A stretch of DNA of 64,000 nucleotides from Burkholderia territorii (GTDB lineage: Bacteria; Pseudomonadota; Gammaproteobacteria; Burkholderiales; Burkholderiaceae). The stretch lies in the NCBI RefSeq assembly GCF_902833055.1, contig NZ_CADFEJ010000002.1:310001-374000 (forward strand). The letters are read 5' to 3'. Under the pieces are notes generated by a model, which was given only the letters and a program-made list of their open reading frames with translations, ran no database searches and was not told the origin of the DNA. Shown in pieces: positions 56,675-64,000 of this stretch (positions are counted from its first letter, which is position 1; every line of letters starts with the position of its first letter). The position numbers were made by a program, and so were the translations under genes.

Positions 56675-56715
56675 AGGAAAAGTTGAATTTCCTGATGGCG
56701 AGATTCAGATTTCCT
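56675..56715. promoter_or_regulatory. Candidate LysR operator between argC and the regulator
   Basis: AGGAAA-N7-TTTCCT (56675-56693) is an inverted repeat, with a further TTTCCT at 56710-56715. The sites lie between the argC start (56612) and the preferred LysR start (56731). Confidence 0.5.
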
Positions 56716-56730
56716 GAACGAGAGGTGGGC

Positions 56731-57615
56731 ATGCGCGAGATCAGTCTGGATCGACTGCGTACGCTGGTCGCGATCGCCGACCAGGGATCCTTCGTGGGCG
56801 CCGCGCAATTGCTTCATCTCGCGCCGCCAACCGTCAGCCTTCATGTCGCCGAACTCGAAAGTCGCATCGGTGCGCCGTTGCTGTCGCGCACGCGCGGCAA
56901 CGTGCAGCCGTCGACCATCGGTGCCGTGCTGGTGGAACGGGCGCGCCGTCTGCTGGCCGAGGTCGAGTCGACCCTCGACGACGTGGAGCGACAAGTGCAG
57001 GGGCTGACCGGGCGGGTGCGGCTCGGGGCGTCGACCGGGGCGATCGCTCATCTGTTGCCGCAGGCGGTGGCGCGCTTGCGCGAGCAGCATCCGGACATCG
57101 ATGTCCAGATCGCGGTGCTCACGTCGCAGGACACGCTGGCGCGCATTGCGCAGGGCTCGCTCGACGTCGGCCTGGTGGCGCTGCCGCAGCCGGCGGTTGC
57201 GGGATTGTCGATCCGCGCGTGGCGGCGCGATCCGGTGCTGGCTTTTCTGCCCGCGGACTGGCGGCTTCCGGCACGTGTGACGCCGGCCTATCTGGCTGCG
57301 CGTCCGCTGATTCTCAACGATGCGACCACCCGCCTGTCGCGGCTCACGACGGAATGGTTCGCGCTCGGCGGCCACCGCCCCGAGCCGCGCATCGAGCTCA
57401 ATTACAACGATGCGATCAAGAGTCTGGTCGCCGCGGGCTACGGCGCGACGCTGTTGCCGCACGAGGCCGGTGCCCCGTTGCCCGACGCACGCATCGAGAT
57501 GCGGCCGCTGCGTCCGGCGTTGTGGCGCGAACTGGGGATCGCCCATCGGGCCGGCCCGATCGAGCGGTCGACGCAGCACGTGCTCGATGCGTTATGGGCG
57601 CTCGGCGCGCGCTAG
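56731..57615 (+). CDS. LysR-family regulator divergent from argC
   Basis: 294 aa from [20 protein letters not shown] at 56731 (GAGAGGTGGGC upstream); in-frame codons at 56683 and 56695 would place the TTTCCT repeats inside the coding region. The helix-turn-helix is [20 protein letters not shown]; the effector domain covers about 90-290 ([40 protein letters not shown]). It probably controls the divergent argC-type gene. Confidence 0.85.
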   Translation: MREISLDRLRTLVAIADQGSFVGAAQLLHLAPPTVSLHVAELESRIGAPLLSRTRGNVQPSTIGAVLVERARRLLAEVESTLDDVERQVQGLTGRVRLGASTGAIAHLLPQAVARLREQHPDIDVQIAVLTSQDTLARIAQGSLDVGLVALPQPAVAGLSIRAWRRDPVLAFLPADWRLPARVTPAYLAARPLILNDATTRLSRLTTEWFALGGHRPEPRIELNYNDAIKSLVAAGYGATLLPHEAGAPLPDARIEMRPLRPALWRELGIAHRAGPIERSTQHVLDALWALGAR

Positions 57616-57698
57616 AACGCAGAGGATGACATTCCGGTTCGCCGGGGCGACACGCATTGCGCGCGATCGTGCCGGCACCGGTGTGCGGGTGAAGGCCA

Positions 57699-58163
57699 TT
57701 ACAGCCGGTGGTCCTTTGCGAGCATCAGCACACGCGCCCAGCGCTGCGCATCGCGCTTGTCCATCATCGGCAGCTTCCATTCGCCGTGTATGGCGTCGCG
57801 CACACGCACGACCAGATGCCAGCGGCCGCCGAACGGCGCGGCTTCGCAGCCGTCGAGCTGCGACAACGTATAGCGGCCGTCCGCGCCGTCGTGCGACAGC
57901 CAGAGCAGCCCCTGCGTCGCGGACACGCGCACCTCGCCCCACGCGCGATGCACGATGTGGGTCCAGCCTTGTTCCTTCGTGTTCGGCGCGATGTCGCGAC
58001 GGCGTTTGATCCACCATGCAATGAGCGCGATCAGGATTGCGGCGGCGAGCACGGCGGCCGCGATCGCGACCGGCTGGCCGAACTGCGCGGCAATGACGTG
58101 AAACAGGTGAACCGCGCCCCATCCAAGGGCGACGAGCGCGAATAGCGCAATGAAAATCGGCAT
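57699..58163 (-). CDS. Small two-helix membrane protein, unknown function
   Basis: 154 aa. Two N-terminal membrane helices (PIFIALFALVALGWGAVHLF; VAIAAAVLAAAILIALIAWW) are followed by a soluble domain of about 100 residues with several Trp (EQGWTHIVHRAWGEVRV, GRWHLVVRVRDAIHGEWKLP). I recognise no family. The terminator at 58174 separates it from the upstream patatin operon. Confidence 0.7.
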   Translation of the reverse strand: MPIFIALFALVALGWGAVHLFHVIAAQFGQPVAIAAAVLAAAILIALIAWWIKRRRDIAPNTKEQGWTHIVHRAWGEVRVSATQGLLWLSHDGADGRYTLSQLDGCEAAPFGGRWHLVVRVRDAIHGEWKLPMMDKRDAQRWARVLMLAKDHRL

Positions 58164-58173
58164 GTTGAATCTG

Positions 58174-58212
58174 AAAAAAGGACGGACCGGCGCAGGCGAC
58201 GCGCCGGTCCGT
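58174..58212 (-). terminator. Rho-independent terminator of the adc-bdhA-patatin operon
   Basis: Minus-strand stem ACGGACCGGCGC / GCGCCGGTCCGT (58182-58193 with 58201-58212, 7-nt loop) followed by T6 (58174-58179 on the complement), 12 bp past the patatin stop. Confidence 0.88.
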
Positions 58213-58223
58213 TGCGCGCGGCA

Positions 58224-59441
58224 TTACCGGCGGCGGTGAATGTCGTGCGTGACGAAGCCCGCGTCGTTGGTGGGCAGCGCGAGGCCGTCCTTGACCGCGA
58301 GCGTCTTGCGGATGTCGTCGAGACCCGCGCTCCAATGGTCGCGCATCGTCGACAGACCGAACTGATAGTCCTTGTAATGGTGTTCGTATGCCTTCTGCTG
58401 ATAGATCAGGTGCTGGATGTTGTACTTCTTCCCGCTCGACATCGCTTCAGCCTCGACGCACCACGGGTCGTTCTTGCGCTGCTCTTCCGGCACCTGCTCG
58501 AGCACGTGGCGCAGCACGTTGCGGTAGCGCTGTTCGCGCTGCAGCGTGTCGGTGACGAAACGCGTGCGGCTCGAATACTGCACGTCCTTCGTGCGTTCCG
58601 CGACGTCCGCCATCGTGCGCGGCAGCGGCCCGCGCGCGCTCCACAGGTCGACCTGGAACGCGAGCGTGTCGCGACGCGGCCTTGCGCGCAGCACTTCCAT
58701 CAGCGGCGTGTTCGACACGACGCCGCCGTCCCAGTAATACTCGCCGTCGATCTCGACTGGCGGGAACGCGGGCGGCAGCGCGCCGGACGCCATGAAGTGC
58801 TCGGGCGCGAGCCGAATGCGCGAGTTGTCGAAGTACACGAAGTTGCCGGTGCCGACGTTGACCGCGCCGACCGACACGCGCGTTTCGCCCGAGTTGATCC
58901 GGTCGAAATCGCACAGCCTGAGCAGCGTCGCGCGCAGCTGCGACGTGTCGTACCAGCTGATCTTTTCCGGATGATCGGACACGCCCGGCAGCGGCGGCGG
59001 GAAGCGCGGCACGAAGAATCCCTGCTGGCCCTGCATCATCGCGCTCGCGGCCTGCGACGCGGTGAAGAACGTGCGGATCTGGTCGATGCTGTTGAACAGC
59101 GCGAACTCGAACGCGGCCGGAATCGCGGGAAAGAACGCCGGCTGGCAGATCGTTTCCCAGAATTCGCGCAGCCGCTCGACGCGATGCTCGGGCGCGTTGC
59201 CGGCGATCAGCGCGGTGTTGAGCGCGCCGATCGAGATGCCGGCGATCCAGTCGAGCGGAATGCCCGCTTCGTGCAGCCCTTCGAACACGCCGGCCTGATA
59301 CGCGCCGAGCGCGCCGCCGCCCTGCAGGACGAGCGCGATCGTTTCGTACGGCAGCGTCCGCGCAGCGGCCGGTGCGCCGGCTTCGTGATGCAGGTCCGCC
59401 GCATCGACGGCCTGCTTTTCTGTACGCGCGTGCGGTTTCAT
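58224..59441 (-). CDS. Patatin-like phospholipase/esterase
   Basis: 405 aa from the ATG at 59441. The oxyanion loop is LQGGGALGAYQAGVFEG (about 39-55), the nucleophile Ser70 in AGISIGALN and the dyad Asp238 in YYWDGGVVSN. The C-terminal region (about 290-400) matches the DUF3734 tail common in Burkholderia patatins. There is no signal peptide, so it is probably cytosolic. It follows 3-hydroxybutyrate dehydrogenase and acetoacetate decarboxylase in one operon, which suggests a link to short-chain hydroxyacid or polyhydroxybutyrate turnover; the substrate is not shown. Confidence 0.88.
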   Translation of the reverse strand: MKPHARTEKQAVDAADLHHEAGAPAAARTLPYETIALVLQGGGALGAYQAGVFEGLHEAGIPLDWIAGISIGALNTALIAGNAPEHRVERLREFWETICQPAFFPAIPAAFEFALFNSIDQIRTFFTASQAASAMMQGQQGFFVPRFPPPLPGVSDHPEKISWYDTSQLRATLLRLCDFDRINSGETRVSVGAVNVGTGNFVYFDNSRIRLAPEHFMASGALPPAFPPVEIDGEYYWDGGVVSNTPLMEVLRARPRRDTLAFQVDLWSARGPLPRTMADVAERTKDVQYSSRTRFVTDTLQREQRYRNVLRHVLEQVPEEQRKNDPWCVEAEAMSSGKKYNIQHLIYQQKAYEHHYKDYQFGLSTMRDHWSAGLDDIRKTLAVKDGLALPTNDAGFVTHDIHRRR

Positions 59442-59578
59442 CAGTTGCTCCGAGAAATCCCGCCATGGTTGGCGGAGACCGATGGCGTGCCGTCGGGGAA
59501 TGGCACGCCATCGTGAGTCGTGAGAATGGACGTGGTGCGAAAAAATCGCCTCCCGTGAGGAAGGCGAGGACGTGACCG

Positions 59579-60364
59579 TTACTGCATGAACCAGCCGTGG
59601 CTGACGATGAACGACTGGCCCGTGAGCGCGGCGCTCGGGAACGCCGACAGGAACAGCACCGTCTGCGCGACGTCCTGCACCGTCGTGAATACGCCGTCGA
59701 CCGTGTTGCCGAGCATCACCTTCTTCACCACTTCCTCTTCGCTGATCCCGAGCTCCTTCGCTTGCTCCGGAATCTGCTTGTCGACCAGCGGCGTGCGCAC
59801 GAAGCCCGGACACACGACGTGCGAGCGCACGTTGTGCTTCGCGCCTTCCTTCGCCAGCACGCGCGCGAGGCCGAGCAGCCCGTGCTTGGCCGTCACGTAC
59901 GCCGACTTCAGCGGCGACGCTTCGTGCGAGTGCACCGAACCCATGTAGATCACGACGCCGCCGCGATCGTCCTTGTACATGTGCTTGAGCGCGGCCTTGG
60001 TCGTCAGGAACGCGCCGTCGACGTGGATCGCCTGCATCTTCTTCCAGTCGGAGAACGAATAGTTCTCGATCGGATTGACGATCTGGATGCCCGCATTCGA
60101 TACGAGGATGTCGACCGAGCCGAACGTTTCGGCCACCTTGTCGATACCGCTGTTGACCGCTTCCTCGCTGGTCACGTCCATCGCGACGCCGATCGCCTTG
60201 CCGCCTGCCTTGTTGATCTCGTCGGCAACCGCGTTTGCGCCGTCCTGGTTCAGGTCGGCGATCGCGACGGCGGCACCCGCCTTCGCGAGCTCCAGTGCGA
60301 TTTCCTTGCCGATGCCGCTCGCGGCGCCCGTGACGACTGCGGTCTTGCCATTCAGGTTGCTCAT
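59579..60364 (-). CDS. bdhA: 3-hydroxybutyrate dehydrogenase
   Basis: 261 aa short-chain dehydrogenase. The NAD motif [11 protein letters not shown] (12-22), [20 protein letters not shown] and the catalytic [11 protein letters not shown] are present; [20 protein letters not shown] is typical of BdhA. It interconverts D-3-hydroxybutyrate and acetoacetate with NAD. Its position between acetoacetate decarboxylase and the patatin gene supports a ketone-body or storage-polymer role. Confidence 0.92.
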   Translation of the reverse strand: MSNLNGKTAVVTGAASGIGKEIALELAKAGAAVAIADLNQDGANAVADEINKAGGKAIGVAMDVTSEEAVNSGIDKVAETFGSVDILVSNAGIQIVNPIENYSFSDWKKMQAIHVDGAFLTTKAALKHMYKDDRGGVVIYMGSVHSHEASPLKSAYVTAKHGLLGLARVLAKEGAKHNVRSHVVCPGFVRTPLVDKQIPEQAKELGISEEEVVKKVMLGNTVDGVFTTVQDVAQTVLFLSAFPSAALTGQSFIVSHGWFMQ

Positions 60365-60415
60365 TTCGAATTCCCGTAGTGAAAGGATTGACAGGGAGAT
60401 AGGGCTGCGGACGTG

Positions 60416-61156
60416 TTACTGAGCCAGGTAATCGTAGACGACTTCCCCGAGGCCGAGTGTCAAATCCGCGACGAGATGGCGCGCTTCGACGATCTCGAGC
60501 ACCGGCAGGTCGGCCACCGGCGCGAGCGCGTGCGGTGCCAGTTCGAGCGACGCGGGGCCAGTCCACGCACCCTTCATCTTGATGTCCTGCATGTAGTAGC
60601 GCACCAGTTCGCACACGCGTGCGGTGCCGTCGACGTGCGGGATGATCTTCAGCAGGAAGTTCGGGCCGGCGAGGCGCTTGGTCTGCTCGTCGATGTCGAG
60701 TTCCTTGTGCTTGTAGCCCATCGTGCCCGTCGCGACGCGCACCTTGCCGTAGTCGAGCGTGCCCAGGATGTGATCGGTGTTCACATGCAGCGTGGGCGAC
60801 GCGAGCTTCTTCGGGAAACCCCACAGCTCGCGGCCGCCGGCGATCGGCGGGTGATCGTCGAGATACATCGCGAGCGTGTAGCCGCCGGCCTGGCCGTTGT
60901 ACTCGACCGGGATCACCTGGCCGCTCTCCGTATAGTCGCCGAAGCCGGTCGAGTCGGCCATGCGGATGAATTCGTAATGGACGAGCGGCTCGGTGACCTG
61001 CAGCGGCTCGGGGACGATTTCACGCAGACGGTCCGGATCGGTGCGATACGTGATGATCAGAAACTCACGATCGACGAAACGGTACGGGCCCATCGGAAAG
61101 GCTGGGCTGGTCAACGGCATCGCAAACGCTTTCGATCGGACATCGCTGGGTTTCAT
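60416..61156 (-). CDS. adc: Acetoacetate decarboxylase
   Basis: 246 aa. The Schiff-base lysine pair is Lys116-Lys117 in [32 protein letters not shown] and [20 protein letters not shown] are family blocks. It decarboxylates acetoacetate to acetone. First gene of the adc-bdhA-patatin operon (51 bp before bdhA). The upstream gap with pap2 is 458 bp and holds two remote iterons. Confidence 0.94.
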   Translation of the reverse strand: MKPSDVRSKAFAMPLTSPAFPMGPYRFVDREFLIITYRTDPDRLREIVPEPLQVTEPLVHYEFIRMADSTGFGDYTESGQVIPVEYNGQAGGYTLAMYLDDHPPIAGGRELWGFPKKLASPTLHVNTDHILGTLDYGKVRVATGTMGYKHKELDIDEQTKRLAGPNFLLKIIPHVDGTARVCELVRYYMQDIKMKGAWTGPASLELAPHALAPVADLPVLEIVEARHLVADLTLGLGEVVYDYLAQ

Positions 61157-61372
61157 GCGGACTCCTTGTTGTTGATCGCTTCGTGGATGAGTGCTCGTAA
61201 GCTCGTAATCCTATGCCTGTGCGTTGCCGTTGTGCGATGCCGCATTTGGAATTAATTGTTGCCGATTTCGAATTATTTGCAACGCAAATATTGAGGCGAA
61301 CGGTGCAGACCGTGCCGAGCGAGCGCGGCGGCCCGATACTCGCACGTGTCGATGACGCCGCGATGTGAAAAA

Positions 61373-61388
61373 GGTGAGCCTTTACAGG
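61373..61388 (-). repeat. Remote iteron R8
   Basis: Inverted copy reading CCTG-TAAAGG-CTCACC; the CCTG variant also occurs in the core copy at 44087. Confidence 0.75.
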
Positions 61389-61394
61389 ATGACC

Positions 61395-61410
61395 GGTGAG
61401 CTTTTACGGG
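61395..61410 (-). repeat. Remote iteron R9
   Basis: Inverted copy reading CCCG-TAAAAG-CTCACC, the same 16 bases as R7, starting exactly 22 bp from R8. Confidence 0.85.
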
Positions 61411-61614
61411 AGACGGTCGCGCGGAAATGTGTCAATTGTGTGAACTTGTGTTGCAGTGCAGGCTCTAAGTGCGTTCGCGCGCGACTCCCGGGACCGGAAC
61501 CGGATTACCGGCCGGCCCCGACGCATTAAGCATTGCTTAAGCGAGTGAGCACTAGCATCGTTCCACCCGATCGGCACGCCGGTCCAAACGTTACGCCCCC
61601 ACGCAACCGCATTC

Positions 61615-62196
61615 ATGCAGAACCTCAATCTCATCCTGTTTTCCGCCGTCAATGCCGGCGCCGTGCCGCACCCCGGCGTGGCGCGCGCCGCCATCTTCGC
61701 CGCCGACTGGCTCGTCTATGCGTTGCCCGCGATGCTGCTGCTGACCTGGATCTTCGGCGAACGTCCGACGCGCCGCCAGGCGATCGAAGCCGGCGTCGGC
61801 ACGTGCGTGGCGCTGGCGCTCGCACAGGTGATCGGGCATTTCTGGTTTTCGCCGCGGCCGTTCATGGCCGGCGTCGGCACGCAACTGATTCCGCATGCGC
61901 CGGACAGCTCGTTTCCGAGCGATCACATGACGTTCGCGTGGAGTCTCGCGGTCGGGATGATGCTCGCCGGCAGCACGCGGCTGACCGGCTTCGTGATGGC
62001 CGCGATGGCGGCGGCGATTGCCTGGGGCCGCGTCTATGCGGGCGTGCACTGGCCGTTCGACATGGCCGGCGGCGTGCTGGTCGGCACCGCCGGCGCGTTG
62101 GCCGCGCACCTGTACGGGCAACGCTTGGTCGAGCTGCTCGAACGGATCGGCGACGCGGTGCACGCGGTGATGATGGGGCGCGAACGCGCGCCCTGA
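61615..62196 (+). CDS. PAP2-family membrane phosphatase (BcrC-like undecaprenyl-diphosphatase)
   Basis: 193 aa, five or six membrane helices. The PAP2 motifs are GHFWFSPRPFMAG, PSDHMTFAW (as SSFPSDHM) and WGRVYAGVHWPFDMAGGVLV, with the catalytic His residues in the last two. Relatives such as BcrC recycle undecaprenyl diphosphate at the outer face of the inner membrane and can give bacitracin tolerance. It may equally be a general lipid phosphatase. Confidence 0.88.
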   Translation: MQNLNLILFSAVNAGAVPHPGVARAAIFAADWLVYALPAMLLLTWIFGERPTRRQAIEAGVGTCVALALAQVIGHFWFSPRPFMAGVGTQLIPHAPDSSFPSDHMTFAWSLAVGMMLAGSTRLTGFVMAAMAAAIAWGRVYAGVHWPFDMAGGVLVGTAGALAAHLYGQRLVELLERIGDAVHAVMMGRERAP

Positions 62197-62233
62197 GCGG
62201 GAATACCAAGCGGAGTATTGCGGCCGGACGCCG

Positions 62234-62458
62234 TCAACCGGGCGTCTTGGCCGCTTCAGCCGAAGCGGACGGGCCGCCGCCCGCTTCGTGCAATTCGGGC
62301 GTCTCGCCCGGATGCCGTGCGGCGTCGCGTTCTAGTGCGCTTTCCTTCAGGATTGCGCACATCGCAACGAACAGCGCCAGCACGACGGCCGCGAGGCCGC
62401 AATAGCCGGCGATCTTCAGGTTGCGAAGGAAAGGCGAAGCGTGGTTTTCTTTTGTCAT
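62234..62458 (-). CDS. Small single-helix membrane protein, unknown function
   Basis: 74 aa from MTKENHASPFLRNLKIAGYC at 62458. One membrane helix (CGLAAVVLALFVAMCAILKE) and a charged, Ala/Gly-rich C-terminus predicted outside. I do not recognise it. It is convergent with the PAP2 gene (37-bp gap). Confidence 0.6.
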   Translation of the reverse strand: MTKENHASPFLRNLKIAGYCGLAAVVLALFVAMCAILKESALERDAARHPGETPELHEAGGGPSASAEAAKTPG

Positions 62459-62577
62459 GACCGGGCGCTCCTGGGCAGGCTGCGGCGGCTGTCGCCCGAC
62501 AGCGGCGTCGCAGACATACATATATACCAGCCGCCCCGCCGATGCCAAGCCCGCCGATGCGCGGGCGCCCGTTCGCG

Positions 62578-63399
62578 TCAGTCTTCCAGCGTTTCGTGCA
62601 CGGCCGTCGCGCCGCGCTTCCAGTATGCCGCCGCGCGGATGCGCGACTTGTCGACACCGCGTTCGGCGGTGAGATGCTGCCGCACCGCACGCATCGACTT
62701 CGCTTCGCCCGCCGCCCACACGTAACCGTCGCCGGAGGACGGCAGCGGCAATTCGCGTACCGCATCGAGCAGCACGTCGCCGTCGGCCGCATCGGCTTCG
62801 GCGCGAAAGCGCCAGATTTCATGCACGTCGGCACGCGTGTCGAACGCGATTTGCGCGGTGCGATCCGCGACTTCCAGCACGACGGCCGCACGCGCGCCGG
62901 CCGGCAATTGTTCGAGACGCCGCGCGATCGCGGGCAGCGCCGTATCGTCGCCGATCAGCAGATGCCAGTCGAAATCGATCGGGACCACGAACGAACCGCG
63001 CGGGCCGCCGATGCCGAGCCATTGACCGACGCGAGCTTGCGCCGCCCACTGCGACGCGGGACCCGGATGGTTCAGCACGAATTCCAGATCGAGTTCGCAG
63101 GCGGCGCGATCGAAGCGGCGCGGCGTGAAATCGCGCGCGACCGGCTTCGGCTGGCCTTCGGGAAACTCGGGGCCATTCGCGCCGAGCGTCGGCATCGCGG
63201 GACGCTCGGCGCCGGGCGGCGGGAAGAATACCTTCACGTGATCGTCGAACGACGACGATTCGAAGTCCGCGAGGTCGGGGCCGCCGAGTGTGACGCGCAG
63301 CAGGTGCGGCGTTACCGCGTGCACGCGCACGACCTGCAGCAGGCGGAATTTGAGGGTGTGCCGCACACGGGTGACGGCGCGTTCGGAGGTGTTCTGCAT
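62578..63399 (-). CDS. Siderophore-interacting protein (FAD ferric-siderophore reductase)
   Basis: 273 aa from the ATG at 63399. The SIP family has an N-terminal FAD-binding barrel with ARDFTPRRFDRAACELDLEF and a C-terminal NAD(P)H domain with IGDDTALPAIARRLEQLPAG and WAAGEAKSMRAVRQHL. It reduces ferric siderophores in the cytosol to release iron. It is downstream of the PadR regulator on the same strand (37 bp), a frequent pairing in which PadR controls it. Confidence 0.9.
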   Translation of the reverse strand: MQNTSERAVTRVRHTLKFRLLQVVRVHAVTPHLLRVTLGGPDLADFESSSFDDHVKVFFPPPGAERPAMPTLGANGPEFPEGQPKPVARDFTPRRFDRAACELDLEFVLNHPGPASQWAAQARVGQWLGIGGPRGSFVVPIDFDWHLLIGDDTALPAIARRLEQLPAGARAAVVLEVADRTAQIAFDTRADVHEIWRFRAEADAADGDVLLDAVRELPLPSSGDGYVWAAGEAKSMRAVRQHLTAERGVDKSRIRAAAYWKRGATAVHETLED

Positions 63400-63436
63400 C
63401 GATCGGTTCTCCTTGGGGTGGGCGAGGCGGCGCGGA

Positions 63437-64000
63437 TCACGCGCCGGTACCGCCTTCGATTTCAGCCGTCGCGCGGCGCATGATCGCCGCGATGCGCCGC
63501 TGTTCGTCGGCATCGGCGGCGCTCTTGTGGAGCAGCGCCCGCTTCAGGGCAAGGCGGGCTTCGACGAACTCGGGCAACCAGCCGGGCTGTGTTTCGTCCT
63601 GTGCTTCACCGCCCGCCGATTCGCCGGCGAACGCGCGGCGCATGAATTCCATCTTGCGTGCGAGGTGCGTGAGGCGCGCGAACAACGTATCGACGCGCTC
63701 GCGCTGCGCATCGAGATGCGCGCGCCCGGCGTCGGTCAGCGCATAGCGCTTGCGGTTGCCTTCCGCCTGCGACGCGACGAAGCCGACTTCCTCGAGATAC
63801 GTCAGTGCCGGGTACACCATGCCGGGGCTCGGGCTGTAGAAACCGTTTGAACGCATGTCGAGCGCCTTGATCAGCTCGTAACCGTGGCTCGGCTGCTCGG
63901 CGACCAGCGCGAGCAGCAGCAACTGGAGGTCGTCGGAGCTGAACTGGCGGCCGCGCGGCATGCCATCGTCGCCGAAGTCGCCGAAGCCGCCGCGTCCGCC
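63437..64000 (-). CDS. PadR-family regulator (5' end beyond window)
   Basis: 187 codons in the window. The frame stays open to base 64000 with a Gly/Asp/Phe-rich leader (GGRGGFGDFGDDGMPRGRQF), so the true start is probably outside; a start at 63961 is possible. The PadR winged helix is LLLLALVAEQPSHGYELIKA, then PSPGMVYPALTYLEEVGFVA. A C-terminal helix mediates dimerisation. It probably controls the siderophore-interacting protein gene 37 bp downstream. Confidence 0.88.
   Translation of the reverse strand, partial: GGRGGFGDFGDDGMPRGRQFSSDDLQLLLLALVAEQPSHGYELIKALDMRSNGFYSPSPGMVYPALTYLEEVGFVASQAEGNRKRYALTDAGRAHLDAQRERVDTLFARLTHLARKMEFMRRAFAGESAGGEAQDETQPGWLPEFVEARLALKRALLHKSAADADEQRRIAAIMRRATAEIEGGTGA

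Larger units (their letters stand above)
61157..61614. other. 458-bp divergent gap with a paired remote iteron
   Basis: This lies between adc and the PAP2 gene. The adc-proximal part (61225-61290) is A+T-rich and probably promoter. Two inverted iterons 22 bp apart lie at 61373-61410. No gene seen. Confidence 0.6.

Overview
The window looks like a Burkholderia cepacia-complex secondary chromosome (most likely chromosome 2), read through its replication origin. The evidence is high G+C, a Rep_3-type initiator facing an iteron field, a ParA/ParB pair with six copies of a GTTTATGCGCATAAAC-type centromere, a hopanoid cluster (hpnDE-shc-hpnG plus HpnN/HpnM and MlaA) and Burkholderia-like housekeeping genes. 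The species is inferred, not proven.

Left arm (1-39 kb). It starts with the N-terminal two-thirds or less of a filamentous-haemagglutinin/CdiA-type two-partner exoprotein that runs off the left edge. Then come an OsmC protein with a divergent GntR regulator, and a LacI-controlled operon for a beta-galactoside (ABC ATPase, GH42 beta-galactosidase, binding protein, two permeases). A decayed glycolate locus follows: a frameshifted glcF remnant, intact glcG, and intact malate synthase G. Next are a Cache-GGDEF diguanylate cyclase behind a perfect FNR/Anr box, a Cache histidine kinase/NarL regulator pair, and the hopanoid/lipid-trafficking block (hpnM, hpnN-mlaA, hpnG-shc-hpnE-hpnD). After these lie an alpha/beta hydrolase, a cheY-cheC-diguanylate cyclase operon, a hybrid kinase, an FMN reductase, an ECF sigma/zinc-finger anti-sigma pair and an ArsC-like protein.

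Origin block (39.1-47.8 kb). parS sites, parA and parB (plus strand) converge on the initiator gene (minus strand). The initiator is read away from a 1.8-kb non-coding field with about 20 copies of CCCG-N6-CTCACC, the last five exactly 22 bp apart. A KfrA-like coiled-coil DNA-binding protein is divergent from the initiator. Beyond it lies a tyrosine-recombinase-like protein that lacks most catalytic residues, then a small hypothetical gene.

Right arm (47.9-64 kb). This holds an XRE-cupin regulator, kbl-tdh (threonine catabolism), TetR plus an NTF2-like protein, a tartrate/D-malate-type dehydrogenase with a divergent LysR, type-2 argC with a divergent LysR, a ketone-body operon (acetoacetate decarboxylase, 3-hydroxybutyrate dehydrogenase, patatin), a PAP2 phosphatase, a siderophore-interacting reductase and a PadR regulator cut by the right edge.

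The most unusual signal is that eight good and one degenerate copies of the origin iteron recur outside the origin, only to its right, all in intergenic gaps and all inverted relative to the core array, out to 61.4 kb. They look like a dispersed set of initiator-binding or titration sites. All functional statements are read from sequence and family knowledge; no search was run.
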